From NCBI RefSeq assembly GCF_016919445.1, contig NZ_CP070356.1:1433501-1497500 (forward strand): a DNA stretch of 64,000 nt. Direction: 5' to 3'. The position numbers were made by a program, and so were the translations under genes. The DNA comes from Pseudomonas sp. PDNC002. Its GTDB lineage: Bacteria; Pseudomonadota; Gammaproteobacteria; Pseudomonadales; Pseudomonadaceae. The notes beneath the pieces were generated by a model, which saw only the letters and a list, made by a program, of their open reading frames with translations, made no database searches and was not told the origin of the DNA. Positions 39,861-49,564 of the stretch are shown here, one piece after another (within the stretch, counting starts at the first letter, position 1; the number at the start of each line of letters is the position of its first letter).

Positions 39861-40583
39861 ATGCGCTACATCACTCTCGCCTTGGCCATTTCCCTGCTCT
39901 GCGGCTGCTCCTCGGCGGTTCGCAAGGACGACCGCACCGCGCCGATCTCCCTCTACCGCGACACCCGCCATGCGCTGGTGGTGAACTTCCAGCCCGATGC
40001 CAGCGTCGCCGCCAACCCGCGCTGGAGCGCGCTGAAGGCGAGCTGGCGTGAAGCACTGCGCGACGAGGCGGGGTCGGCCGATTACCAGGTTTCCGAACAG
40101 GACGGTGAGCCGCGCGCCACCGACACCCTGTCCACCCTGGTGGTCATCGAGGTCGGCGCCGGTCACAGCGCGAACAGCCGGCCGGGCAGTGGTGAGGAGT
40201 GGATTACCTCCACCGTGCGCTACCACGACGGCCTTACCGGCCAGTTGCTCGCCTCGCGCCGCTATGAAAGCGAGGCCGACGGCGATGTCTTCACCTCCAT
40301 GGGCTCGTCCGAGGTCGGCGCCGTGTCTGAACAGATCGTCGAGGAAATCACCGGTGCCCTGCTGGTCGCCCGCCCGGCGCGCAGCGTGCCGAGGGCGCAG
40401 CCGGCCACCACTCCGGTCCAGCCTCCGGAAGCCGTCCCGCAACCTGCCGCGCCGGTGGCGGCGGAAACCGTCGCCCATGTCTCCCGCCCGCTGAGCCAGG
40501 AGCAGCAGCTCATGGAGTTGCAGCGGCGCAACCTGCCGTATGAGGAATATCGGGACGAGTACCAGCGGATCATGGGGCGCTGA
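39861..40583 (+). CDS. Predicted lipoprotein of unknown function
   Basis: A 240-residue protein with a lipoprotein signal peptide (lipobox LLCGC, Cys16). The region of about residues 30-165 is a compact domain with TLVVIEVGAGHS and STVRYHDGLTGQLLASRRYE, resembling DUF4410-like lipoproteins. A Pro/Ala-rich linker and a C-terminal charged helix (QEQQLMELQRRNLPYEEYRDEYQRIMG) follow. No enzyme motif was found. It converges on the SLT lipoprotein gene 27 bases away. Confidence 0.78.
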   Translation: MRYITLALAISLLCGCSSAVRKDDRTAPISLYRDTRHALVVNFQPDASVAANPRWSALKASWREALRDEAGSADYQVSEQDGEPRATDTLSTLVVIEVGAGHSANSRPGSGEEWITSTVRYHDGLTGQLLASRRYESEADGDVFTSMGSSEVGAVSEQIVEEITGALLVARPARSVPRAQPATTPVQPPEAVPQPAAPVAAETVAHVSRPLSQEQQLMELQRRNLPYEEYRDEYQRIMGR

Positions 40584-40610
40584 GCCCTCGGCTCTGCAGA
40601 GCCGGGGCTG

Positions 40611-41207
40611 CTAGAACCAGCCGCCGCCGTTCGACAGCTCCTGCTCGCAGCTCTTGTACTGGGCACCGTACAGCGAGGCGCGAGCCTGGACCTTCTGTGA
40701 AGTTGCTTTCAGCCACGGCTTGGCGTCATAGCTGCGCTGGCGGTAGCCGCCCCAGCCTTCGTGGTAGTTCAGGTACTGGGCATAGGCGTCCCACTTGGAA
40801 ACGCGGTTCACGTTGTAGGTCTTGTTCATGTACCAGCCCATGAAATCCAGCGCGTCGGCGAAGTCGTCGCGGTCGGCGCCCCAGCCTCCCGCTTCCTTCT
40901 TGTAGTCCGCCCACGTCTCGTCCTTGGCCTGGGCGTAGCCATAGGCGGAACTGACCCGGCCCCAGGGGATGAAGCCGAGGAAGTAGTAGCGCGGTGGCAA
41001 GGCGTCGTGCTTGAAGGAGGACTCCTGGTACATCATCGCCATCGGCACCTGGATCGTGCCGCCCCAGCGCTTTTGCACCTTCAGCGCCGCTTCGTGCCAT
41101 TGCGGTTTTTCGCGGAAGATCTCGCAGAGGTTTTCGGGGTGCGCCGGAGGCTTGGTGGCACACCCGGCAAGGGCCAGGAGCAGGGCTGGCATCAAGAGCC
41201 GGAGCAT
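40611..41207 (-). CDS. Lipoprotein with transglycosylase SLT-like domain
   Basis: A 198-residue protein. The signal peptide has lipobox LAGC at residues 13-16. The mature part contains VPMAMMYQESSFKHDALPPRYYFLGFIPWG, with a likely catalytic Glu in MYQESSF, then SSAYGYAQAKDETWADYKK and DFMGWYMN. This is a lysozyme-like SLT family of outer-membrane lipoproteins common in gammaproteobacteria. ATG 41207 was chosen because it begins the signal peptide; upstream in-frame sequence is Arg/Pro-rich and not conserved. A role in local peptidoglycan cutting is likely. Confidence 0.85.
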   Translation of the reverse strand: MLRLLMPALLLALAGCATKPPAHPENLCEIFREKPQWHEAALKVQKRWGGTIQVPMAMMYQESSFKHDALPPRYYFLGFIPWGRVSSAYGYAQAKDETWADYKKEAGGWGADRDDFADALDFMGWYMNKTYNVNRVSKWDAYAQYLNYHEGWGGYRQRSYDAKPWLKATSQKVQARASLYGAQYKSCEQELSNGGGWF

Positions 41208-41365
41208 GGGCGGTGAGTCCTTTTCTCGCGCGATGGCTGAAGGCTTATACAGCCTTGGGTGGCGAAGTTGAATCACAGGGTGTCGAGGCCGATCCGGGCC
41301 CCCGAGCCTGTCGGTATGTCTGGCAGACACTGCAGACAGCGCGGGGCTTTACCGCCAGAAACAGG

Positions 41366-41388
41366 AAAGCCCGCTCATGGCGGGCTTT
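41366..41388 (-). terminator. Hairpin terminator downstream of tRNA-Arg
   Basis: AAAGCCCGC and GCGGGCTTT, nine-base arms around TCATG, 45 bases after the tRNA 3' end. Short T-runs occur on either side, so it may work in both directions. Confidence 0.7.
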
Positions 41389-41433
41389 TCAGGTGGTTTC
41401 GCAGACTGCCTGAGGCAGCTCGAAACAAGGCAG

Positions 41434-41511
41434 ATGGCGCACCAGGCGGGATTCGAACCCACGACCCCTGCCTTCGGAGGGCAGTACTCTATCCAGCTGA
41501 GCTACTGGTGC
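41434..41511 (-). tRNA. tRNA-Arg (anticodon CCG)
   Basis: On the minus strand the cloverleaf runs from GCACCAG (acceptor) through AGCTCAGCTGGATAGAG (D arm), CTGCC-CTCCGAA-GGCAG (anticodon stem and loop, anticodon CCG) and the T arm with GGGTTCGAATCCC, to CTGGTGC, discriminator G and an encoded CCA. It reads CGG arginine codons. It stands alone, with a terminator hairpin at 41366-41388. Confidence 0.96.
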
Positions 41512-42168
41512 GTATGCCGCGGCTGGCGCGGCAGGCGGCAATCATACGCATCTCCTTCGCAGGCGTCCAATGCAGGTACGCTCGTTCATGATATCGAACG
41601 AAAACAGCCGCTTGTCGGTAGAAACAGGCCGAAAACCGACGGCAACCTGATACCTTCGTTGGTTTTGTCGAACGAGCTATTGCCCTTTGCAGTCGAGGGC
41701 CCTAGGATTCGTTTGAGATTTCAAACGCCTCCCCATCACAACAACAGGAGACCGGAGAATTGGCATCACACCAGCCGGCCATCAGCCTGCGGGATGACAG
41801 TCTTCCGTTGCACCCACCGCATGTCCCTTGTGACAGGTCTCCGTGCGGCTTCCGTCGATCAGCGTACCGGAAGGTTGTAGGGCAGTCGTACTCCTGGGCC
41901 GAGCCCGGGAATCTGTGCGTGAACGAGTTCAACCAGACCGGGCAATGACCCCGGCCTGCGTTTTTTCGTGTCCGCATGCCGAGCGAACTAAGAGCCGTTC
42001 GCCTGGCATCGCCTCCAAGCTGAGGCGACATTCGCATCCAGCGTCGATAATGGTCGGCCGGGGCGAATGAACGGCAGAGACTGCGGTCTCTCCCATCCAG
42101 ACAACAAGGCAGGCGGGGACTCGAGGCAGACCCGTCGTCCACAGGCTTTCCTCGAAAGGAGACAGGTC
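41512..42168. other. Long leader/intergenic region upstream of gabD
   Basis: These 657 bases lack a recognisable gene. Visible elements: a perfect CGTTTGA-N4-TCAAACG repeat (41710-41727); just after it ACAACAACAGGAGACCGGAG, which combines a CA-rich motif of the kind bound by Hfq/Crc with a Shine-Dalgarno sequence; a TTG-started 62-codon open frame (41760-41948) ending in a weak CCGGG/CCCGG hairpin and T6 at about 41959-41964; and the gabD ribosome-binding site AAGGAG at 42156-42161. A regulated leader, a small peptide gene or a small RNA are all possible. Confidence 0.45.
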
Positions 42169-43620
42169 ATGCAACTCAATGATGCCAAGCTGTTCCGCCA
42201 ACAGGCTTACATTGACGGTTCCTGGGTCGACGCCGATAACGGCAAGACCATCAACGTGAACAACCCGGCCACCAACGAGATCATCGGCACCGTGCCGAAG
42301 ATGGGTGCCGACGAAACCCGTCGCGCCATCGAAGCCGCCGACAAGGCCCTGCCGGCCTGGCGTGCGCTGACCGCCAAGGAACGCGCCAACAAGCTGCGCA
42401 AGTGGTTCGACCTGATGATCGCCAACCAGGACGACCTGGCTCGCCTGATGACCATCGAGCAGGGCAAGCCGCTGGCCGAAGCCAAGGGCGAGATCGCCTA
42501 CGCTGCCTCCTTCCTCGAGTGGTTCGGCGAAGAAGCCAAGCGCATCTACGGCGACACCATTCCGGGCCACCAGCCCGACAAGCGCATCATCGTGATCAAG
42601 CAGCCGATCGGCGTGACCGCGGCTATTACCCCGTGGAACTTCCCGTCCGCGATGATCACCCGTAAAGCCGGTCCGGCCCTGGCCGCTGGCTGCACCATGG
42701 TGCTCAAGCCCGCCTCGCAGACCCCGTACTCCGCCCTGGCCCTGGCCGAACTGGCCGAGCGCGCCGGCATTCCGAAAGGCGTGTTCAGCGTGGTTACCGG
42801 CAGCGCCGGCGAAGTCGGCGGCGAGCTGACCAGCAACCCGATCGTGCGCAAGCTGACCTTCACCGGCTCCACCGAGATCGGCCGCCAGCTGATGGCCGAA
42901 TGCGCCAAGGACATCAAGAAAGTGTCCCTGGAACTGGGCGGCAACGCTCCGTTCATCGTGTTCGACGATGCCGACCTGGATGCCGCCGTCGAAGGCGCGC
43001 TGATCTCCAAGTACCGCAACAACGGCCAGACCTGCGTCTGCGCCAACCGCCTGTACGTTCAGGACGGCGTGTACGACGCCTTCGTCGAGAAGCTGAAGGC
43101 CGCCGTGGCCAAGCTGAACATCGGCAACGGCCTGGAGCAGGGCGTCACCACCGGCCCGCTGATCGATTCCAAGGCCGTCGCCAAGGTCGAAGAGCACATC
43201 GCCGACGCCGTTTCCAAAGGCGCGAAAGTCCTCACTGGCGGCAAGCCGCACAGCCTGGGCGGTACCTTCTTCGAGCCGACCATCCTGGTCGACGTACCGA
43301 AGAGCGCCCTGGTCTCCAAGGACGAAACCTTCGGCCCGCTGGCGCCGGTGTTCCGCTTCAAGGACGAGGCCGAAGTCATCGCCATGTCCAACGACACCGA
43401 GTTCGGCCTGGCATCCTACTTCTACGCCCGCGACCTGGCCCGCGTGTTCCGCGTCGCCGAGCAGCTGGAGTACGGCATGGTGGGTATCAACACCGGCCTG
43501 ATCTCCAACGAAGTCGCGCCGTTCGGCGGCATCAAGGCCTCCGGCCTGGGCCGCGAAGGTTCGAAGTACGGCATCGAGGACTACCTCGAAGTCAAATACC
43601 TCTGCCTCGGCGGTATCTGA
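42169..43620 (+). CDS. gabD: Succinate-semialdehyde dehydrogenase (NADP+) GabD
   Basis: A 483-residue ALDH that oxidises succinate semialdehyde to succinate, the last step of GABA breakdown. ITPWNFPSAMITRKAGPALAAGC is the cofactor site, Glu255 (LELGG) the general base and Cys289 (NNGQTCVCANRLYV) the nucleophile; the second Cys two residues on is typical of GabD. ATG 42169 has AAGGAG at eight bases, and upstream in-frame sequence is not conserved. gabT follows 201 bases downstream, as in other pseudomonads. Confidence 0.95.
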   Translation: MQLNDAKLFRQQAYIDGSWVDADNGKTINVNNPATNEIIGTVPKMGADETRRAIEAADKALPAWRALTAKERANKLRKWFDLMIANQDDLARLMTIEQGKPLAEAKGEIAYAASFLEWFGEEAKRIYGDTIPGHQPDKRIIVIKQPIGVTAAITPWNFPSAMITRKAGPALAAGCTMVLKPASQTPYSALALAELAERAGIPKGVFSVVTGSAGEVGGELTSNPIVRKLTFTGSTEIGRQLMAECAKDIKKVSLELGGNAPFIVFDDADLDAAVEGALISKYRNNGQTCVCANRLYVQDGVYDAFVEKLKAAVAKLNIGNGLEQGVTTGPLIDSKAVAKVEEHIADAVSKGAKVLTGGKPHSLGGTFFEPTILVDVPKSALVSKDETFGPLAPVFRFKDEAEVIAMSNDTEFGLASYFYARDLARVFRVAEQLEYGMVGINTGLISNEVAPFGGIKASGLGREGSKYGIEDYLEVKYLCLGGI

Positions 43621-43821
43621 TCCGTTTTTTCCGTGGGCGCGGGGTGGCAGGCAAGAGCTGACAGCCACCTTCGCGTCGGCGTTTTCCGGTGGTAGCACCG
43701 GACAACCCGTCTGGCGGGCCGCAAGTTCCACGACAGTCGATCATCGTATGCTGTCGTGTGTGGCTTCTCCCCGCTTTCATCCTTTGATCCGGTCGCCCGA
43801 TGAGCGGCCACTGAGGAAGCT

Positions 43822-45102
43822 ATGAGCAAAACCAACGAATCCCTGCTGCAACGTCGTCAGGCCGCCGTACCGCGCGGCGTAGGCCAGATCCACCCGGTTG
43901 TCGCCGAGCGCGCCGAGAACTCCACCGTGTGGGACGTCGAAGGTCGTGAGTACATCGACTTCGCCGGCGGCATTGCCGTACTGAACACCGGTCACCTGCA
44001 CCCGAAAGTGATCGCCGCCGTTCAGGAACAACTGACCAAGCTGTCCCACACCTGCTTCCAGGTACTGGCGTACGAGCCCTACATCGAGCTGGCCGAAGAA
44101 ATCGCCAAGCGCGTTCCGGGCAACTTCCCGAAGAAGACCCTGCTGGTCACCTCCGGCTCCGAAGCCGTTGAGAACGCCGTCAAGATCGCCCGTGCCGCCA
44201 CCGGCCGCGCTGGCGTGATCGCCTTCACCGGCGCCTACCACGGCCGTACCATGATGACCCTGGGCCTGACCGGCAAGGTCGTTCCGTACTCCGCTGGTAT
44301 GGGCCTGATGCCGGGCGGCATCTTCCGCGCCCTGGCTCCGTGCGAACTGCATGGCGTGAGCGAAGACGAGTCCATCGCAAGCATCGAGCGCATCTTCAAG
44401 AACGACGCTCAGCCGCGCGACATCGCTGCCATCATCATCGAGCCGGTTCAGGGCGAGGGTGGCTTCTACGTCAACTCCAAGGCCTTCATGCAGCGCCTGC
44501 GCGCCCTGTGCGACGAGCACGGCATCCTGCTGATCGCTGACGAAGTGCAGACTGGCGCTGGCCGTACCGGCACCTTCTTCGCCACCGAGCAACTGGGCAT
44601 CGTTCCGGACCTGACCACCTTCGCCAAGTCCGTTGGCGGCGGTTTCCCGATCTCCGGCGTTGCTGGTAAAGCCGAGATCATGGACGCCATCGCTCCGGGC
44701 GGCCTGGGCGGCACCTACGCCGGTAGCCCGATCGCTTGCGCCGCGGCCCTGGCCGTGCTGAAAGTGTTCGACGAAGAGAAGCTGCTGGATCGTTCGCAAG
44801 CCGTTGGCGAGCGCCTGAAAACTGGTCTGCGCGATATCCAGGCCAAGCACAAGGTAATCGGCGACGTTCGTGGCCTGGGTTCGATGATCGCCATCGAGCT
44901 GTTCGAAGGCGGCGATCACAACAAGCCGGCCGCTGAACTGGTCAGCAAGATCGTGGTTCGTGCCCGTGAGAAAGGTCTGATCCTGCTCTCCTGCGGTACC
45001 TACTACAACGTGATCCGTTTCCTGATGCCGGTAACCATCCCGGACGCGCAGCTGGACAAAGGCCTGGCCATCCTGGCCGAGTGCTTCGACGAACTGGCCT
45101 GA
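43822..45102 (+). CDS. gabT: 4-aminobutyrate aminotransferase GabT
   Basis: A 426-residue class III PLP aminotransferase that transfers the amino group of GABA to 2-oxoglutarate and so feeds GabD. GSEAVENAVKIARAATGRAG, AYHGRTMMTLGLTGK and LIADEVQTGAGRTG are family motifs. Lys269 in TFAKSVGGGFPISG is the PLP Schiff-base lysine. The start has GAGGAAGC upstream. Codon use has more T-ending codons than neighbours, as in strongly expressed genes. A terminator at 45128-45157 ends the unit. Confidence 0.95.
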   Translation: MSKTNESLLQRRQAAVPRGVGQIHPVVAERAENSTVWDVEGREYIDFAGGIAVLNTGHLHPKVIAAVQEQLTKLSHTCFQVLAYEPYIELAEEIAKRVPGNFPKKTLLVTSGSEAVENAVKIARAATGRAGVIAFTGAYHGRTMMTLGLTGKVVPYSAGMGLMPGGIFRALAPCELHGVSEDESIASIERIFKNDAQPRDIAAIIIEPVQGEGGFYVNSKAFMQRLRALCDEHGILLIADEVQTGAGRTGTFFATEQLGIVPDLTTFAKSVGGGFPISGVAGKAEIMDAIAPGGLGGTYAGSPIACAAALAVLKVFDEEKLLDRSQAVGERLKTGLRDIQAKHKVIGDVRGLGSMIAIELFEGGDHNKPAAELVSKIVVRAREKGLILLSCGTYYNVIRFLMPVTIPDAQLDKGLAILAECFDELA

Positions 45103-45127
45103 GCCTTACCGCTCTAACCGTTCGAGA

Positions 45128-45157
45128 GAAAGGCCCGCGCAAGCGGGCCTTTTTTTG
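45128..45157 (+). terminator. Intrinsic terminator after gabT
   Basis: AAAGGCCCGC (45129-45138) and GCGGGCCTTT (45143-45152) enclose GCAA, and the T-tract continues to 45157. Confidence 0.93.
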
Positions 45158-45348
45158 TGCTTTTTTTGTGTGAAGTCTCCTTGGATGTTGATGGCGCGCA
45201 TGGGAAAGCCCGTGGGCTTTGGACTACGCTGCGCAATATCCGAAGGCCGTTGGCCGGCGGCATCCGAAGGACCGGGCGCTCGACAGGGAAGGCTCTGGAC
45301 CGGTTGTTTCCGTGCGCGACGGCATCCGTCCCGAACGAGGAGTGATCC

Positions 45349-46545
45349 ATGAGCGTTTCTCCCGGCGTGCTGGTGGCTGCCAGCGATCCCTGGAGCCGCG
45401 AGCTGCTTGGCCAACTGGTGCTGAGCGTGCGTTGCGACGCGAACGTCGAGTTCTGCGAAGACGGCGACACGGCCATCGAGGCCTGCCGCCGCCATCCCTT
45501 TGCCCTGATCCTGGCCGAGCGCGAGCTGCCCGGCAGCGATGGCCTGGAATTGTTGCGCCACGTGCGTATGCGCCGCCGCGGGCCGGTCGCCCAGCCCTTC
45601 ATCCTGATCAGCTCCAAGGCCGACGCCGCCAGTGTGCGCGCCGCGCTGCCGCTGGCGCCCACGGCCTATCTGGTCAAACCCTTCAATGCCGAGAACCTGC
45701 GCGAGCGTTTGCGCTCCCTGCTGCTGGCTCCGGGCGAGAGCGTCGTCTGCGAGCTGCCGACCCTGGAGCAGAGCCTGTCGCTGGAGCGCTTCCTGCAAAC
45801 CGAACGCGACGCTACCGAGGGCGCACCGCTGATGGGTGAAGTCGGCGCGGCAGTGAACCGCTGCATGGAAGCCAGCGACATCAACCTGGAAATGCTCGAG
45901 CAGGAGTTCGGCCACGATCCGCAGATCACCGCCTGCCTGATCTCCGCCGCCAACAGCGCTGCACGGCATGTCGGCATGCCCTGTCAGACGCTGATGCAGG
46001 CACTGTCGCGCCTGGGGGTGGCGCAGGCGCTGAACCTGATGCTGGCGGTGGCGCTGCAACGCGCCGCGACCCTGGCCGACCCGCTGCTGAAAGAGCGCGC
46101 CGAGCACTTCTGGGATCTGTCCCGGTACACCGCCGATGGCGCCTTCGCCCTGGCCGAGTCCCTGGATGCCGATGCCGACCGCTGCTTCACCGCCGGCCTG
46201 CTGCACTGCCTGGGCGATCTCGCACTGCTGCGCAGCCTGCAGGATTGGCACAGCGCTGGCGGCGAGCTGAGCAAGGCGGACGTGGAGACGGCCCTGGAGG
46301 AGCACGGCGCAAGCTTCGGCTCCGCCCTGCGCACCCGCTGGCGCCTGCCTCTGGAGCTGCGGAACCTGATCGCTGCGGCCTATGCCATCGACAGCGGTGT
46401 GTTCAGCCGCGAGGCGCTGATCGTCAACCTGGCTTCCAGCGCAGCGCGCCTGCCGGAGAGCGAATTGCCGACCCTGACCGAACACAAGGCTGCGCGCATG
46501 TTGCGGCTGACGCCGGCGCAGCTGGGCTTTCTACGTCGGACCTAG
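45349..46545 (+). CDS. Receiver-like plus HDOD domain regulatory protein
   Basis: A 398-residue two-domain protein. Residues ~5-125 follow the response-regulator receiver fold (VLVAASDPWSRELL, LILAERELPGSDG, AYLVKPFN), but the position of the phosphorylated Asp is Glu57, so normal phosphotransfer is unlikely. Residues ~150-350 are an HDOD domain (INLEMLEQEFGHDPQITACLISAANSA, then SRLGVAQALNLMLAVAL and TAGLLHCLGDLALL), a signalling module related to HD phosphohydrolases but lacking the metal site. Such proteins modulate motility, competence or stress circuits. It is a single gene between gabT and a convergent small membrane protein, overlapping the latter by 15 bases. Confidence 0.85.
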   Translation: MSVSPGVLVAASDPWSRELLGQLVLSVRCDANVEFCEDGDTAIEACRRHPFALILAERELPGSDGLELLRHVRMRRRGPVAQPFILISSKADAASVRAALPLAPTAYLVKPFNAENLRERLRSLLLAPGESVVCELPTLEQSLSLERFLQTERDATEGAPLMGEVGAAVNRCMEASDINLEMLEQEFGHDPQITACLISAANSAARHVGMPCQTLMQALSRLGVAQALNLMLAVALQRAATLADPLLKERAEHFWDLSRYTADGAFALAESLDADADRCFTAGLLHCLGDLALLRSLQDWHSAGGELSKADVETALEEHGASFGSALRTRWRLPLELRNLIAAAYAIDSGVFSREALIVNLASSAARLPESELPTLTEHKAARMLRLTPAQLGFLRRT

Positions 46546-46812
46546 CGCTCTCCAGAAGACCAGCGCCAGCACGGTGAGCAGCACCAGCGCGCCGACAAGT
46601 TGCACCAGCCAGTCGGTTCCACGGAAATCGTCGGGAGATGCCGGCCCGCGCGGTCGCCTGCCCAGCGTGATCAGGCGCAGGAAGAGCCAGCCGAGCAGAT
46701 AGCTGAAGCGGTTGAAGAGGGCGTCAAGCAGACCTTCGAGCAGAAACTCGAAGCCCAGTAGCAGAAGGCGGAACAGGCGCCCTAGCAGGGCGGTGGGGAG
46801 ATCGTCGAGCAT
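46531..46812 (-). CDS. Small hydrophobic membrane protein
   Basis: A 93-residue protein with an amphipathic/hydrophobic N-terminal half (LLGRLFRLLLLGFEFLLEGLLDALF, WLFLRLITL) and a clear transmembrane helix near the C-terminus (LVQLVGALVLLTVLALVFW). AAAGGA precedes the ATG at six bases. It is located just downstream of argH on the same strand direction but upstream of nothing else. No family recognised. Its end overlaps the HDOD gene on the other strand. Confidence 0.65.
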   Translation of the reverse strand: MLDDLPTALLGRLFRLLLLGFEFLLEGLLDALFNRFSYLLGWLFLRLITLGRRPRGPASPDDFRGTDWLVQLVGALVLLTVLALVFWRALGPT

Positions 46813-46863
46813 GGGAATCCTTTCCCCTCGATAGGCCGCGCCGGGCGGCGCGGCCTATGGCTC

Positions 46864-48258
46864 TTAACGCGAAGCCAGCAGTTCCTTGCCGCGCACCACG
46901 GCAGCGCGGACCTGGTTCGGCGCGGTACCGCCGATGTGGTCACGGGCATTCACTGAGCCTTCCAGGGTCAGCACGGCGAACACGTCGTCGTCGATCTGGT
47001 CACTGAATTGGCGCAGCTCGTCCAGGCTCATCTCGGCCAGGTCCTTGCCGCTGTCCACGCCGTATTTCACGGCGTGGCCGACGATCTCGTGGCAGTCACG
47101 GAACGGCAGGCCACGGCGTACCAGGTAGTCGGCAAGGTCGGTGGCGGTGGAGAAGCCGCGGCGGGCCGCTTCGCGCATGATCTCGCGCTTGGGCTTGATC
47201 GCCGGAACCATGTCGGCGAAGGCGCGCAGGCTGTCGCGCAGGGTATCGGCGGCGTCGAACAGCGGTTCCTTGTCTTCCTGGTTGTCCTTGTTGTAAGCCA
47301 GCGGTTGGCCCTTCATCAGGGTCAGCAGGCCGGCGAGGTGGCCGAACACGCGGCCGGATTTACCGCGCACCAGCTCCGGAACGTCCGGGTTCTTCTTCTG
47401 CGGCATGATCGAGGATCCGGTGCAGAAGCGGTCGGGCAGGTCGATGAACTGGAACTGGGCGCTGGTCCACAGCACCAGCTCTTCGGAAAAGCGCGACAGG
47501 TGCATCATCGCCACGGCAGCCGCGGCGCAGAACTCGATGGCGAAGTCACGGTCGGACACGCCGTCCAGCGAGTTGCCGGAGATCGCTTCGAATCCCAGCA
47601 GTTCGCAGGTGATGGCCCGGTCGATCGGGTAGGTGGTGCCGGCCAGCGCGGCGCTGCCCAGGGGCATGCGGTTGGCGCGCTTGCGGCAGTCCACCAGGCG
47701 CTCGTAGTCGCGGCTGAGCATCTCGAACCAGGCCAGCAAGTGGTGGCCGAAGGTTACCGGCTGGGCGGTCTGCAGGTGGGTGAAGCCGGGCATGATGGTG
47801 TCGGCTTCGGCGTCCGCCAGGCCCAGCAGGCCCTGCTGCAGGCGGGTGATTTCAGCGAGGATCAGGTCGATCTCGTCGCGCAGCCACAGGCGGATGTCGG
47901 TGGCCACCTGGTCGTTGCGCGAACGGCCGGTGTGCAGCTTCTTGCCGGTGATGCCGATGCGGTCGGTCAGGCGTGCTTCGATGTTCATGTGCACGTCTTC
48001 CAGGTCGACGCGCCAGTCGAAGGTGCCGGCCTCGATTTCGCCCTGGATCTGCTTGAGGCCATCGATGATGGTGTCGCGCTCGGCGTCGGTCAGCACGCCG
48101 ACCTTGGCCAGCATGGTGGCGTGGGCCATGGAGCCCATGATGTCGTGGCGGTAGAGGCGCTTGTCGAAGTCGACGGAAGCGGTGAAGCGGGCGACAAAGG
48201 CATCGACGGGCTCGCTGAAGCGGCCGCCCCAGGACTGGTTGGTCTTCTCTACGCTCAT
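46864..48258 (-). CDS. argH: Argininosuccinate lyase
   Basis: A 464-residue enzyme of the fumarase/aspartase superfamily that splits argininosuccinate to arginine and fumarate, the last step of arginine synthesis. [24 protein letters not shown] is the superfamily signature, and [18 protein letters not shown] and [19 protein letters not shown] [13 protein letters not shown] are typical. ATG 48258 gives [17 protein letters not shown], the usual start; a longer frame adds an Arg/Pro-rich extension. It is divergent from algZ, the order seen across Pseudomonas. Confidence 0.95.
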   Translation of the reverse strand: MSVEKTNQSWGGRFSEPVDAFVARFTASVDFDKRLYRHDIMGSMAHATMLAKVGVLTDAERDTIIDGLKQIQGEIEAGTFDWRVDLEDVHMNIEARLTDRIGITGKKLHTGRSRNDQVATDIRLWLRDEIDLILAEITRLQQGLLGLADAEADTIMPGFTHLQTAQPVTFGHHLLAWFEMLSRDYERLVDCRKRANRMPLGSAALAGTTYPIDRAITCELLGFEAISGNSLDGVSDRDFAIEFCAAAAVAMMHLSRFSEELVLWTSAQFQFIDLPDRFCTGSSIMPQKKNPDVPELVRGKSGRVFGHLAGLLTLMKGQPLAYNKDNQEDKEPLFDAADTLRDSLRAFADMVPAIKPKREIMREAARRGFSTATDLADYLVRRGLPFRDCHEIVGHAVKYGVDSGKDLAEMSLDELRQFSDQIDDDVFAVLTLEGSVNARDHIGGTAPNQVRAAVVRGKELLASR

Positions 48259-48489
48259 GGATCTCTCTCGCTGAAACGGGCAGGCGCGGCGCGCGGCCTG
48301 CATGAAGGGCAAAGTGCGACGATAATAGCAGGCTGAAGGACAAAACCGGCGGCGCTTTGGCGGCTGGGGCCGGGGAGTGGCGGAGGATCGCCGCGGGGGC
48401 CCTGGCCGATCCATGCGCTAACCGACAATTCCAGGCTTTGGTCGCATGCGGCGCTTGCCGCCGTGCGGACGCTTACGGAAACTGCGTCG

Positions 48490-49560
48490 ATGCCCATACT
48501 GACGAAGACCGGCACCAAGCCGGCAGCCCACGAAGACTTCTTCATTCCCGAACTGTGTCAGCCCGAAGCGCTGCTGAGCCTGGTCCTGCTCGCGGAGTTG
48601 CTGGTGCTGGTACTGGTGCTTGCCGAGCCGATGACGCCCAGTTTCAACTGGGTCCGCCTGGCGCTGGCTTCGCTTTTCGTCCAATGGATCGTGCTGCTGT
48701 CGGCCGGCCTGCTGTGCCAGCTGCGGCCGCTCTTGGCCCGCTGGCCTGCCTGGCTGGCCGGTCTGCTCAGTTGTGCGCTGGTGGTGCTACTGACGCTGGG
48801 GTGCACGGCGGTGGCCGACTACTTTTCCCTGGGCGGGCCGATGTCGCGCACGGGCGAGGTGAATCTCTACCTGCGCCATGCATTGATCGCCCTCATCATG
48901 TCTACGCTGTTGCTACGCTATTTTTATCTCCAGAGCCAATGGCGGCGGCAGGAGCAGGCCGAATTGCGGGCGCGGATCGAATCGCTGCAAGCGCGTATCC
49001 GTCCGCATTTCCTGTTCAACAGCCTCAACAGCATCGCCAGTCTGATAGAAATCGACCCGTACAAGGCCGAACAGGCGGTGCTGAATCTTTCGGATCTTTT
49101 TCGCGCCAGCCTGGCCAAACCTGGAACATTAATTTCCTGGGGAGAGGAACTTGAGCTGGCCAGACGCTATCTTTCCATTGAGCAGTTCCGTCTTGGCGAC
49201 CGGTTGCAACTGGACTGGCAGGTGAGCGGCGTGCCCGATGGCGTGCCGATTCCCCAGCTGACCTTGCAGCCCTTGCTGGAGAACTCGTTGATTTATGGCA
49301 TCCAGCCGCGCATCGAAGGCGGCTTGGTGAAAGTTGAGGCGGACTACCGTGACGGTGTGTTCCAGCTCCGAGTGAGCAACCCGTACGACGAATCGACGCA
49401 GACCGCGCCTTCGAAGGGGACCCAGCAGGCGCTGCAAAATATTGCGGCAAGACTTGCGGCACTTTTCGGGCCAAAAGCTAGTCTCAGCGTCGAGCGCCGT
49501 GACGGACGGCACTTCACCTGTCTACGCTATCCATGTGCGCGTCTCATGCAGGAAGCCTGA
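48490..49560 (+). CDS. algZ: Sensor histidine kinase AlgZ (FimS)
   Basis: A 356-residue LytS/AlgZ-type kinase. Residues ~27-145 hold about four membrane helices. RIRPHFLFNSLNSIASLI carries the phospho-accepting His173 of the His_kinase family, and LTLQPLLENSLIYGIQPR supplies the N-box. With AlgR it controls alginate, type IV pili twitching and virulence genes in P. aeruginosa. ATG 48490 was chosen (ACGGAA nine bases before); GTG 48463 is in frame but lacks support. algR follows after four bases. Confidence 0.92.
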   Translation: MPILTKTGTKPAAHEDFFIPELCQPEALLSLVLLAELLVLVLVLAEPMTPSFNWVRLALASLFVQWIVLLSAGLLCQLRPLLARWPAWLAGLLSCALVVLLTLGCTAVADYFSLGGPMSRTGEVNLYLRHALIALIMSTLLLRYFYLQSQWRRQEQAELRARIESLQARIRPHFLFNSLNSIASLIEIDPYKAEQAVLNLSDLFRASLAKPGTLISWGEELELARRYLSIEQFRLGDRLQLDWQVSGVPDGVPIPQLTLQPLLENSLIYGIQPRIEGGLVKVEADYRDGVFQLRVSNPYDESTQTAPSKGTQQALQNIAARLAALFGPKASLSVERRDGRHFTCLRYPCARLMQEA

Positions 49561-49564
49561 GCTT

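Noticed and set aside
41929..43731. 600-codon minus-strand frame opposite gabD
   Set aside because: Antisense of gabD; composition typical of a mirror frame.
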